A DNA stretch of 64,000 nucleotides from Argentina anserina (Eukaryota; Streptophyta; Magnoliopsida; Rosales; Rosaceae), in assembly GCF_933775445.1 (NCBI RefSeq), contig NC_065875.1, positions 19,901,555-19,965,554 of the forward strand, read 5' to 3'. The notes under the pieces were generated by a model. That model saw nothing but the letters and a program-made list of their open reading frames with translations, ran no database searches and had not been told where the DNA came from. Made by a program: the position numbers and the translations under genes. Positions 45,562-55,739 of the stretch are shown here, piece after piece (the stretch's first letter is position 1; each line of letters begins with the position of its first letter).

Positions 45562-47946
45562 TTATGTAGGAACAAAAGGAAAATTAATGATCTTCGCGTC
45601 TACCTTCTCTTTTATAAAGTGACGATCAACCTCCACATGTTTTGTACGATCATGTTGCACATGATTATGTGAAATATCAATAGCTGCTTTGTTGTTACAG
45701 TACAGCTGCATAGTACACTTAGGATTAATACCCAAATCTTGTAGTAAATTTCTAAGCCATAACAATTCGCACACTCCCTGTGCCATACCTCTGTATTCTG
45801 CTTCACCACTAGATCGAGCTACCACTTTTTGTTTCTTACTCTTCCATGTAACAAGATTACCCCCAACAAAGGTAAAATGCCCTGATGTGGATCTTCGATC
45901 TGTAATATTTCCAGCCCAGTCTGCATCTGTGAAGCCACAAACCTCAAGGATATTATTGTGATTAGAGAACATTACTCCTTTCCTTGGAGCTGACTTCAAG
46001 TACCTTAAAATCCTTACAACAACATCCATGTGGTCCACACTGAGATTATGCATGAACTGACTCACTACACTTACTACATACGCAACATCTGGTCTGGTAT
46101 GTGATAAATAAATTAGGCGTCCAACTAGCCTCTGATAACGAGGTTTTTCAGTAGGCACTTAATCTGGATACTCTACTAACCGATGGTTCTGCTCAATAGG
46201 AGTATCAATGGGAGTGCAATCCAACAGACATGTCTCTGTTAGTAGATCAATGATGTACTTCCTCTTACACAGATAGATACCATCACTTTCCCGGGCTACC
46301 TCAATGCCCAAGAAGTACTTGAGTGTACCTAGGTCCTTCATCTCAAACTATGTGGCTAATTGCTTTTGTAATCTATCTACCTCAACAATATCATTCCTAG
46401 TAACTACCATATCATCAACATATATAATTAGAGCTATTATCTTCCCTTGTTGATGTTTGAGAAATAACGTGTGGTTTGAATTACTTTGTCTGTATCCAAT
46501 TTTTCATGAATTGTGAGAATCTTCCTAACCAAGCACGAGGTGACTGTTTAAGACCATACAAAGACTTTCTCAATTTGCATACAAAGTTATTTGGAGAAGC
46601 GGCCACATATCTAGGCGGAAGATCCATGTACACTTCCTCTGTTAGTTCTCCATGAAGGAATGCATTCTTAACATCAAACTGTCTAAGTGACCAGTTTAAG
46701 TTAGCAGCAAAAGAGAGCAATACCCGAATAGTGTTTATCTTTGCAAGAAGTGCAAATATCTCATCATAGTCTATGCCATATGTCTGGGTGAAATCCTTTC
46801 CTACTAGGCGTGCTTTATACCGGCTCACTGACCCATATGGATTATGCTTTACTGTAAACACCTAACGACATCCCACAACTTTCTTGCCATATGGTGGAGA
46901 TACAAGCTCCCAAGTATTGTTCTTTTGTAATGCTTTAATCTCTTCCTCCATTGCTTTCCTCTATTTTGGATCTCCCAATGCATCTCACACTTTGTTAGGT
47001 ACTGATACAGTAGATATTTGATTCACAAATGACTCATATGACTTAGACAATCTTTTGGTAGATATAAAATTTGTCACATGATACTTAGCTTTAGCCTGAA
47101 GGGTAGGTTTCTATTTTTTTGTTGGCTGACCCCGAGTAGACCTATTTGGCAAGACATATTGTTTACCATTAGCCTCACTAGTATTAGCCCTAATATAATG
47201 ACTAACCTCATATGAGTGATCTTTTGTACCAGGAGAGCACTGGTCAGGTGTATAAACAACAGTACGGGAGACATGAGGGGCAATTGTGTTGTCATCTTCT
47301 GGTACCTAAATCTCCGGAGTGACTACACAGAAATCATCCGATGGTGCCTGTGTAGCTGACACATTGGCAATCTCAACGGAACCTGTCACCATATCTACTA
47401 GCTCACTTGTCTCCCCCTCTCCATGATACAGCTCTTCAAAATATGAATTTTCCCCATGAAGAACAGTATTAGAAAAGGTAAAATAGCTCATGTCCTCAAA
47501 AAATGTAATATCCATAGTGACATAATACATCCTGATAGGTGGATGATAGCATCGGTACCCTTTTCCGATGTCCTCTGTACCTAACAAACACACATTTAAC
47601 TGTCCGGGCATCCAACTTAGACCTCTGATGTTGTGGAAGATGGACAAAAGCAACACAACCGAAAACACGAGCATGAAGATTATGAAAAGAGGGTAATGAG
47701 ACATGAGATGCAAGCACCTTATATGGAACTTTTCCCTGAAGGACACGAGATGGAAGACGATTAATGAGGTGGGCGGAAGTTATGACAGCATCACCCCAAA
47801 GGTATTTAGGCATATGGGCACTAAAAAGAATACACCGAGCCATATCAAGTAAATGACGATTTTTCCTTTCAGAAATCTCATTTTGCTCAGGTGTGTATTT
47901 CAGAACATCAGTGATCTGACATCTCTGCTTCGTGTCCAACACCCAT
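45562..47946 (-). pseudogene. Copia polyprotein remnant (integrase end, RT, RNase H)
   Basis: Minus-strand pieces in order: integrase C-terminal part (about 47946-47560, with TPEQNEISERKNRHLLDMAR and the GCVAFVHLP region); a linker with stops (47560-46860); reverse transcriptase (about 46861-46350, with FDVKNAFLHGELTEEVYM, the LYGLKQSPRAW block and a YVDD catalytic motif near 46418); and RNase H (about 46158-45562, with TRPDVAYVV, the ADWAG region and SSGEAEYRGMA). In-frame stops occur near 46360 and 46157, and frames shift between blocks. It therefore cannot encode a working polyprotein. Confidence 0.9.
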
Positions 47947-47949
47947 TGA

Positions 47950-48519
47950 AAAAAAAATTAAAAAATCAGGGATTATGTAGCAAACTGATAAGAATCTGTC
48001 TTGGGTGAACTTGCACTGTCGGTGAACTTGCACTGTCGGTGAACTTGCACTGACAACCAAGGCTGCAGAATTTAGGCCGGGCCGGGTCGAGTCGAATTGG
48101 GGACGAGTCAGGCAGTGCAGAGAGTAGCCGAAAGAGTCGAAAAATGGGTCGGAGGGCAACATCTCGAGAATGATGGCGACGTCGGAGGGTAGCGGCAATG
48201 CGGAGGAGTGACGGCGACTTCGGAGGGCAGTGGTGACGTCGAGGTCGCACGAAGACCGGCGGAGGGCAGCGGCGACGTCGACGCGCAAAACTGGAAAGCG
48301 GAGGGCAGCGGCGACGTCGACTTTGGACATAAATGTTCTACGGCGACGTCGAAGGAGTGTCGGCGACACGAAGACCGTCGGAGGGCAGCGGCAACGTAGA
48401 CGCGCAGAACCGGAGCCGGACGGGAGGAGGCGGAGGGCAGCGGTGACCGGCTGTGAAGAAAAAAAAAACCCAGAAAAAATAGAGCAAGAAAGAAAGAGAA
48501 AAAATAGGCTCTGATACCA
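47950..48519 (-). other. GC-rich leader of the copia element
   Basis: Between the 5' LTR/primer site and the integrase remnant lies GC-rich, repetitive sequence with GGAGGGCAGCGGCGACGTCG units (about 48180-48450). Three tandem GGTGAACTTGCACTGTC-type 17-mers are at about 48003-48053. It replaces gag and protease. Open frames on both strands here reflect the repeat composition. Confidence 0.7.
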
Positions 48520-48648
48520 AGTTGAAATGTATATTGCTCTATATATTCATACACATAATTGTTCTATATATAATCTAACAACTACAAATTACTCCTTGAT
48601 TTGCTCCTTAAATCACGCCAGTAATCCACTCAATCATTCACGCTAACA
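48520..48648 (-). repeat. 5' LTR of the copia element
   Basis: This is the counterpart of 45327-45455, followed on the minus strand by TGGTATCAGAGCC. Roughly ten differences between the LTRs suggest the insertion is not very recent. Confidence 0.88.
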
Positions 48649-48653
48649 GAAAT

Positions 48654-49161
48654 AACCCATTTCCATCTTGGCGTCACGACTGTAACCTCTCTATCCAATT
48701 CACCATATCATGAATACTTTTCTCTCTTAGCTATTGTATATTCCCTATCACAATTGTATGACCAACACGTTATCTTTGGTTTTTGTGGTAATTTCACCAT
48801 ATATCTATTTCTTACCCATAATTTTATGTTCTAATATGATTTCAAAATATAAATCGTATTCCAAAAGAAAGCTTTGAGCTTTGAGTTTATCATTTATGAG
48901 TTGTACATAACTAGTTTATACATGAAAAATCATGTTCATTTATACTCTATTTGGATAGAGGAAAATAAGGAGGACTTTAATTAAATTCCAAAAATCTGAT
49001 ATTTTTTATCCCATTTGGAGTGAAATTTATAGAAAAGTGCAAATTTTATAGAAAAATATAATGAGAATTTGAAGGTTATTTTTCCTATTTATTTTCATGA
49101 AAAAAGAGATGTTATTCTTCAATTTCCAATTTTTTCCATGTAATTCTAACAAATTTTTAAA
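48654..49161. other. Intergenic, nothing recognised
   Basis: AT-rich sequence; no gene or clear repeat is seen. Confidence 0.4.
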
Positions 49162-49843
49162 AGGTGCTGCTATTGTCACCCCACAATCTACTTTGTTCAC
49201 CCCACATTCTCTTTTCAGACCATGTATATTTTTTCTATTTTCAAATTACTTTGTTCACCCAAACATAATACCTAAGTTGCTAATTTTTCAATAACTCAAT
49301 ATAATTTCTTCAATTTTAAGCTTGTTTTGTTCACCTTACATTCTCTTCTTATATTACACAATTTTTTTTAATTATAAACTTATGTTCTTCATATTTTATA
49401 TCAGAATTATTTTGACAATCTCTATTAAAATAAAAGTTTAAAATTACTACATCATGTAACATTTTATAAATGTAATATAGGGTCACATACTGTAGTTTTC
49501 TCTTTTGTATGTATATCAATAACATAATTTAGTTAAAATTACAAATATTAGCTAAGAAAACAAATTCAATCACATTGAAGTGCCAATAAAAAAGAACGCG
49601 TTTTTTAATATAACAATATTGCATAGATATAAGGATTTCGATTTTTTATTAGTTTTAATTTTAATTATTTAATATATATATATTAATAGATGTGTGTTTT
49701 TTGAAATAAACAAAAATGAATTACAAATTTAAATAATTTATTGTATATTATAGTAATCTTACATCAAGGTATTATAGTATTTCAATAAATCAATAGATTG
49801 TGGGGTGAACAAAGTAAACTGTGGGGTGGTAATAGCCACACCT
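49162..49843. mobile_element. MITE-like TIR element, about 680 bp
   Basis: The left end, AGGTGCTGCTATTGTCACCC then CACAATCTACTTTGTTCACC, is mirrored by the right end ending AATAGCCACACCT. TIRs are about 45 bp and imperfect. Flanking nonamers ATTTTTAAA and AATTTTATA agree at seven of nine positions, compatible with a decayed Mutator-type TSD. The interior is AT-rich and non-coding. Confidence 0.72.
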
Positions 49844-50754
49844 AATTTTATAGGGAATAATATATAAACTGTAATAACCCGAAAAATTTATATCTAATTT
49901 TCAATGAGTTTACGGATATTATTAAGTTGGTCATTGTCCAATTTTATTAGCCGAAAATGAAAACGAAATGGTTCGAAATATTAATTGTTCGGAAACGTTC
50001 AATTTGACGAGTCTAAGAGTTGACTTTTGACTCATTGGGATTCTTAGGAAACTTTTTACATGAAAGTCGTAGAGCTCGTCGATACGAATTAGTGGACACG
50101 TGGCACGCCTAAATCGAAGTTCGTATGAAGAAGTTACGAATCAAAATATATTTGGACACTTTTGGAAAATAGTATAAATAGGGGAATTAAAGAGAAAAAT
50201 GGGAGAAAAATCAGAAATTCGAATCGGGACTGTTCACATATACTGTTCACCCTGAAAAAAAATCCGGAAATTTCTCTCCCGAGCAGCCGACTTTGGGCCG
50301 TCGGATCTCCACCGTCCGGCCACCATAGAGCGGAGCACCGGTCACGTTTGAAAGGTTGTTGAATCCCCTGTCGATTAGTGGTAGCGTCACCCGCCATCTC
50401 GCCGCCATTTAGGAGCGGTGAAGCCTGGAAATTCTCTCAAAAAAAGCATATTTCGCCGAATTTCAACTCGTCGGATCTCCCTCCTCTGGCAACCAATCGG
50501 TACGATTCTTGTTTCATTTTGAAGGTCTCCGTCCATACTACAAACCCTCCAAAAGATTTAACCCCAATCGTTGTGTGCTAGGAGAATCGAAGAAAAGAAA
50601 TTCTAGGTTTTTAAATTGGGGATTTTCGATTCTTGTTAAATTGAAGTGTTTAGCCTCAAAATTAGACTGTATGGTGAACTAGGAAGTTGTTAGGAATGTC
50701 ATTTAGATTGTGGTGGTGAAATTTGGTGATCACTGGTGGCGGTCGGTGAACAGT

Positions 50755-50965
50755 GACGCCGCATGAATAGTTCTATGAATAGTGTTCTGTAACAGTTAAT
50801 GTGGATAGTGTTTTTAGTGAACAGTGTTTCGGTAAAACAGTAACAGTAAAACAGTGAAATGGTAAACAGTATTGTGAACAATGTTTTGGTAACACCGGTA
50901 GCTATGAACAGTGTTTTAGTAAAACAATGATACTCATGAATAGTATTCTGTGAACAATGTTTTAT
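50755..50965. repeat. Degenerate AACAGTGTTTTG repeats
   Basis: Short irregular units (GTGAACAGTGTTT, GTAAAACAGTGA) lie at the place where the sister LTR has TACGGTAAATG and ACGTATACG arrays. Confidence 0.7.
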
Positions 50966-51577
50966 GAACAACATTTAGCTGTACTGAAATCGTCACCTGA
51001 TATTTTAAGTATCATTTTCTAAGCATTTATCATGCTATTAGGTGACTGACGAAACGAGTGAGGAAATTACTTTCAGTGTCGTGGAAGTTGCACGCAGGAA
51101 AGAATGTGAGTAAAATCTCACATATTTACGAATCTACCCTTGCAGAGATTCAAGATTTTGCAGAAATTTTAAGAATGAAATGTGACATGTATATGTTATA
51201 GTGGATTATATATATATTGTATAAATGGTAAATAGGTACATATATATATATAGTTTGCTATATAATATACTGTTATGATTTTATAGTGATTATGTCATTT
51301 TGATGACGAGATTTATATATCGAGAATGTGATTTGATTTGTACAATAAGAGGTGATGATTATTGTACATGGCTTTAACATGGAGTTTGTTAAAACGTTTT
51401 GTCTTCGGACGAGTTTTTGTCTTCGAACGTGTTTATGAAATATGACATGTATATGATATAGTGGATTATATATATATATATATAATATAAATAGTAAATA
51501 GGTACAAATATATAGTTTGCTATATAATATACTGTTATGATTTTATCGTGATTATGTCATTTTGATGATAAGATTTA

Positions 51578-52473
51578 GGGTTAAATACTTGTGACACCCT
51601 ATACTTTAGGTGTAAAAACAGTTTTGTCTTTCTACTTTCAAATTTAATCTGTATATCCTTTAGCTTTTATTTTTTAACAGTTTTGTCCATTCCGTTAGTT
51701 GACCGTTAAAAAATTCTGTTAAGCCGTTAAAATGTCTAGAATACCCCAAATTCAAATCATATTTTGTTTCTTTTTTTCTTATGTCTTTTTTATTTTCTCT
51801 TTTGGTCTTTCTTTTTGTTTTTCTTATTTTTAAATTTCATTCATCATATGTGCTATCAAATATATATAATTGTAATCAACACAAATTATCAAATTAATTG
51901 TAAACATCTTATAATCAATTGGATAATGCCTAAAATGATATGTGAGTGCCAGTACTCAAATCCAGTTATAAACTTCCTTTATATTATGATGCTCTACAAA
52001 CATATTTTGATTAATTTCTATAATGCTAAGACATAAAAGACTTCTACTATCATATCCATACTTTGATGCAAAAATAGTTTCAAATTATTTATTTCCAACT
52101 TGATGTTAAGCAATTGTCATTAATTCTCCTCTTGTTTACAATTAATTTGATAATTTGTGTTGATTACAATTATATATATTGGATAGCACATATGATGAAT
52201 TAAATTTAAAACCAAGAAAAACCAAAAGAGAAAATAAAAAAGGCATGAGAAAAGAAATAAAAAAAATCTTATTTGAATTGGGGGTATTCTAGGTATTTTA
52301 ACGGCTTAACGGAATTTTTTGACGGTCAACTAACAGAATTGACTAAGCTGTTAAAAAAAGAATGACAAAACTGTTAAAAATAAGAGTTATAGGATATACA
52401 TATTAAATTTGAAAGTAGAAGGACAAAACTGTTTTTACACCTAAAGTATAGGGTGTCACAAGTATTTAATCCT
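51578..52473. mobile_element. Near-palindromic TIR element nested in the solo LTR
   Basis: Ends are GGGTTAAATACTTGTGACACC and, inverted, AGGATTAAATACTTGTGACACC; inverted similarity extends at least 200 bp. A further inverted pair around GTAATCAACACAAATTATC lies at about 51870 and 52150, so most of the 896 bp could fold back on itself. The target word AAGATTTA flanks it at 51570-51577 and 52474-52481. The related stretch at 51301 shows the uninterrupted form. No transposase is seen. Confidence 0.85.
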
Positions 52474-52489
52474 AAGATTTATATATCGA

Positions 52490-52745
52490 GGATGTGATTT
52501 TGATTTGTATAATATGAGGTGATGATTATTGTATGTGATTTTAACATGGAGATTGTTAAAATGTTGATTTGTCTTCAGACTTTATTTTTTGTACAATATG
52601 AGGTGATGATTATTGTACGTGATTTTAACATGGAGATTGTTAAAATGTTGATTTGTCTTCGGACTTGATTTTTTGTACAATATGAGGTGATGATTATTGT
52701 ATGTGATTTTAACATGGAGATTGTTAAACTGTTGATTTGTCTTCG
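52490..52745. repeat. About 87-bp tandem units in the solo LTR
   Basis: Three units share GTACAATATGAGGTGATGAT, TTTAACATGGAGATTGTTAA and TTTGTCTTC. A related single copy lies at about 51335-51420, before the TIR element. Confidence 0.82.
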
Positions 52746-53627
52746 GACGTGTTTATGTCTTCGGACCAGTCTTCGGACGTGTTTGGCATGTCGGAACCTA
52801 GCCTTTGGCCGAGCGAAAGTTACGATACAGTTAGAGCTCTAGTCTGTCTGCCGGAGTATTGCATGAGAGGTATCAGATGGGTTATCAGCTCATGAGTACT
52901 CATGTTTTTGGATGTTGGGTAGCAGAAGGTTGCCCAATATCGGCGGTGTACTACGTGAGGGGTAACAGATGTGTACCAGCGTTCATTAGTACCCGTATTA
53001 TAAATGCATTTGGGTAACCAGAAGGGTTGCCCAATTTCTCATGAGCACTTTCATTTTCATATTTTGGACAACCAGACGGGCCGTCCATTGACTCATGAGT
53101 GCATTTATATTTGATGTTTTTGTGGATTTTCCGTATATATTGATATGCGAGTTTTATTGTTGTTTTTACTCATACGAGCTGTAAAGCTTACCGGGTTTGT
53201 GTTTACAATCCCGGTGCACCAATTCGATGGTGTAGTGGATAACTCCGCATGTGTGGATTAGCGGGAATTGACGGACCGCTCAGAGGACTTGAAGATATTT
53301 AATTCCAGCTTGTGTGAAGATTTTGTGTGACTTTCTTGTGAGGTTTTTGTGAGGATTATTCATTCCATTTGTTATAATGTCGAATTATAATTTGGTTTGT
53401 AATAATCGGTTTGACTGAGTTGTATTTTAAACTCAGAGACGATCCGCTGTGGCATTTAAAATGATTTCGGTTTATTGAGATTGTTTTGTTGTTTCAAGAC
53501 TTTGAAATTTTGAGTTTTTACGCTCGAAATTTTGGAGTCGTTACATAAACAAAAGAATTATCAATTCTTAGAATTATATACCATTGAAAATAGACTTCCC
53601 ATAAAAATAAAATCTCCATCAAAATAA

Positions 53628-54409
53628 GGAGCTTCTATTCATACCTCCAAAAACAGTATTTAGACATCTTTACTCAGTAGACTTATATTTTGCTTTTATA
53701 GATACATAAAATACTATTTAAACATCTAAAGTTTTCCTAAAATGCCTATTATCTAATATGATATATCAAATCATACTATTATTTATTAATTTCTTTCTTT
53801 CTCTATTTCAAATTTATTTATTATATACAAATCGAAAAATATATAATATCACACAAATTATCTTCTCGAATTAATTCGATTACCCTTCCACTCGTTTTTT
53901 AAATTCATAATAAATTGATAAACTATATTTTTCATTCATTGATAGTAACATCAACGTATATGAAATATATTAACCTCTAATTAATGAGTTTTTCTTATCA
54001 ACGTATATGAAATATTCTAACCTCTAATGAACGAGTTTTTATTGTTGCTTAAATCGAAATTTATGAGAAATTCTATATAGTTATATAGTTTATACATTAA
54101 ATCGTTCACATTCAATTTGATGTTTATCAACTACATTAAATTTTTGACTAATGATGTTTAGCAAAAAAGAAGGTAATCAATTAAATCATTTAATGCAATT
54201 TGATATCCCATTTTGGATTGTCTAGCAATAAATATAAATGATAAGTATCTACATTTGTATCTTATAATAGATAAGTAAAAAATTATTTTCCTTGTATTTT
54301 TATTGTTATATGTTTTTTAGTAATTTCAAATGTATTGACTAAGTCAAAACTATCTAGGAAAAAGATTGAGGTCCAATTGCCATTTTAAGAGGTATGAATA
54401 GAAGCTCCT
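53628..54409. mobile_element. MITE, 20-bp TIRs and 9-bp TSD
   Basis: Ends are GGAGCTTCTATTCATACCTC and its exact inverse complement. The nonamer TCAAAATAA lies at 53619-53627 and 54410-54418. The 782-bp interior is AT-rich and non-coding. A 9-bp TSD suggests the Mutator superfamily. Confidence 0.83.
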
Positions 54410-54418
54410 TCAAAATAA

Positions 54419-55362
54419 AATTACTCCATCCAAACACAACATTAATGAATTTTATGCTTTTGCTTGATTCATATCAAGCGGAGAATTATCTACATCTGTA
54501 ATATAAGTATCACGTTTAACATTTACTCATTTGCAAAATCACAGTACTCATTATCAGTACAGGGGTGAAATGAGTTCCATGATGATTAATTTTTCAAAAC
54601 AAAGTCGTCAGTTTATGTTCTGGTTCCATGAGAGAGAAGTATAGTTGGGTTCAAACGGCATTTTTCCACCATAATTGGGGGGAGGAGAAGTGTACGGATG
54701 ACACAATTAGTTGCTGGTGCGGCTTTTGCTTACACTCTTGGCAAAGTCATATTTTCATTTGATTGGACTCTCCTTGTTTCGGAAGAAGTAAAAGCAAATG
54801 AAACTTGATCCCATTCCCACCTTTAAAAACTCGCCTAACACACTTTCACAATCGCCTAGCCCGTCCATTTAGAAACATTTAAGCTCCCGCCTAGCACTCT
54901 TTTAACGACCACTTAGCACGCTTTCGCAACCACCTAGTCCGCCTAGTACAGATTTAGTGACGTTAGTGCCTGCTTGCACTAAGCTCCCGCCTAGGCTTGG
55001 CAAGTTTGGATTTTTGGACCGACAAACCCGACCCATGGACAGTATTGCGGGTCGGTCCAGTTGATCGCCAGTAAACACAAAACAAAGAAAAAGCAAGGAG
55101 TTTTTTTTGTCAATATACTAAAAACTGTTTTTTGGAAAATTAAATGTAGAGCTTAATTATTGTCGAAGTTAAATTTGTAAAATGACTTTTTTATCTATTT
55201 TTTTAAATTTATTTATTATTTATTAATTTAATTTTTACGGCTATATCTTTTCTATATTAAAAATTGAATTTAATTAGTCTATAATTTAGTTATTAACTTA
55301 TTTTTATAAGGATTTTGGTTGATGAAGTGTGTTTGAATTATAAGATTATAAATAGATACGTA
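54419..55362. other. Upstream region of the EXA1-type gene
   Basis: AT-rich, with a short CGCCTAGC-rich patch at 54830-55010 (irregular CGCCTAG ... CACTTTCAC units). No gene is supported. Confidence 0.4.
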
Positions 55363-55478
55363 TACTTATTTATTTTTAGTTTTTTACTAACCAAGCTACC
55401 TGAAATCTTATACTTGATTTTACTTGTTTATTTTTAGTTTTTTACTAACCAAGCTACCTGAAATCTTATACTTGATTT
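55363..55478. repeat. 58-bp direct tandem duplication
   Basis: 55363-55420 and 55421-55478 differ at about one base (TACTTATTTA against TACTTGTTTA). It lies about 260-380 bp upstream of the EXA1-type start codon. Confidence 0.92.
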
Positions 55479-55536
55479 TAGTTGATTTGGCTGTTCTGAC
55501 CACCACCCAAACCCTCACCCTTTTCTTTTACCAGAG

Positions 55537-55538
<2 letters not shown>

Positions 55539-55570
<32 letters not shown>
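55539..55570. repeat. (CT)n tract in the EXA1-type leader
   Basis: A 32-bp CT run followed by further CTCTCT stretches up to 55660. Pyrimidine-rich 5' leaders of this kind are common near plant transcription starts. Confidence 0.85.
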
Positions 55571-55572
<2 letters not shown>

Positions 55573-55739
55573 TCAGTGTTGTTGTACAAACCGAAACCCT
55601 AGATTCTCTGAAATTTCAGAACCCAATCCAAACCCTAAGCTCTCTCTCTCTCTCTTTATTGCCTCTCCACCACCGCTGCTTCAATCCTCACCTTTCTCCG
55701 ATCTCCGGCTTCCTCTCCTCACTTCTCGAACCTCTTTCT

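Larger units (their letters stand above)
45327..48648 (-). mobile_element. Deleted Ty1-copia retrotransposon, TSD GAAAT
   Basis: Short LTRs lie at 45327-45455 (3' LTR) and 48520-48648 (5' LTR) with few differences. The TSD GAAAT is at 45322-45326 and 48649-48653. On the minus strand the LTR begins TGTTAGCGTGAA and ends CATTTCAACT. The primer-binding site TGGTATCAGAGCC follows the 5' LTR, and TTGAGGAGGAG before the 3' LTR is the polypurine tract. The order integrase, RT, RNase H is copia-type. Gag, protease and most of integrase are missing. Confidence 0.93.
49870..53545 (+). mobile_element. Solo LTR, same family as 28423, TSD TAAAC
   Basis: It starts TGTAATAACCCG and ends TTTTGGAGTCGTTACA. 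The TSD TAAAC is perfect at 49865-49869 and 53546-53550. It shares CTTACCGGGTTTGTGTTTAC, GTCGGAACCTAGCCTTTGGCC and AAATCTCACA(T/C)ATTTACGAAT with the LTR at 28423. It is about 1 kb longer, mainly because of the TIR element at 51578-52473 and extra internal repeats. No internal genes are present. Confidence 0.9.

Noticed and set aside
48108..48554. Proteins of 60-150 codons in all frames
   Set aside because: They come from the GGCGACGTCG repeats in the copia leader.
51764..52036. Hydrophobic 90-codon frame
   Set aside because: It lies inside the palindromic TIR element and is a product of T-rich sequence.
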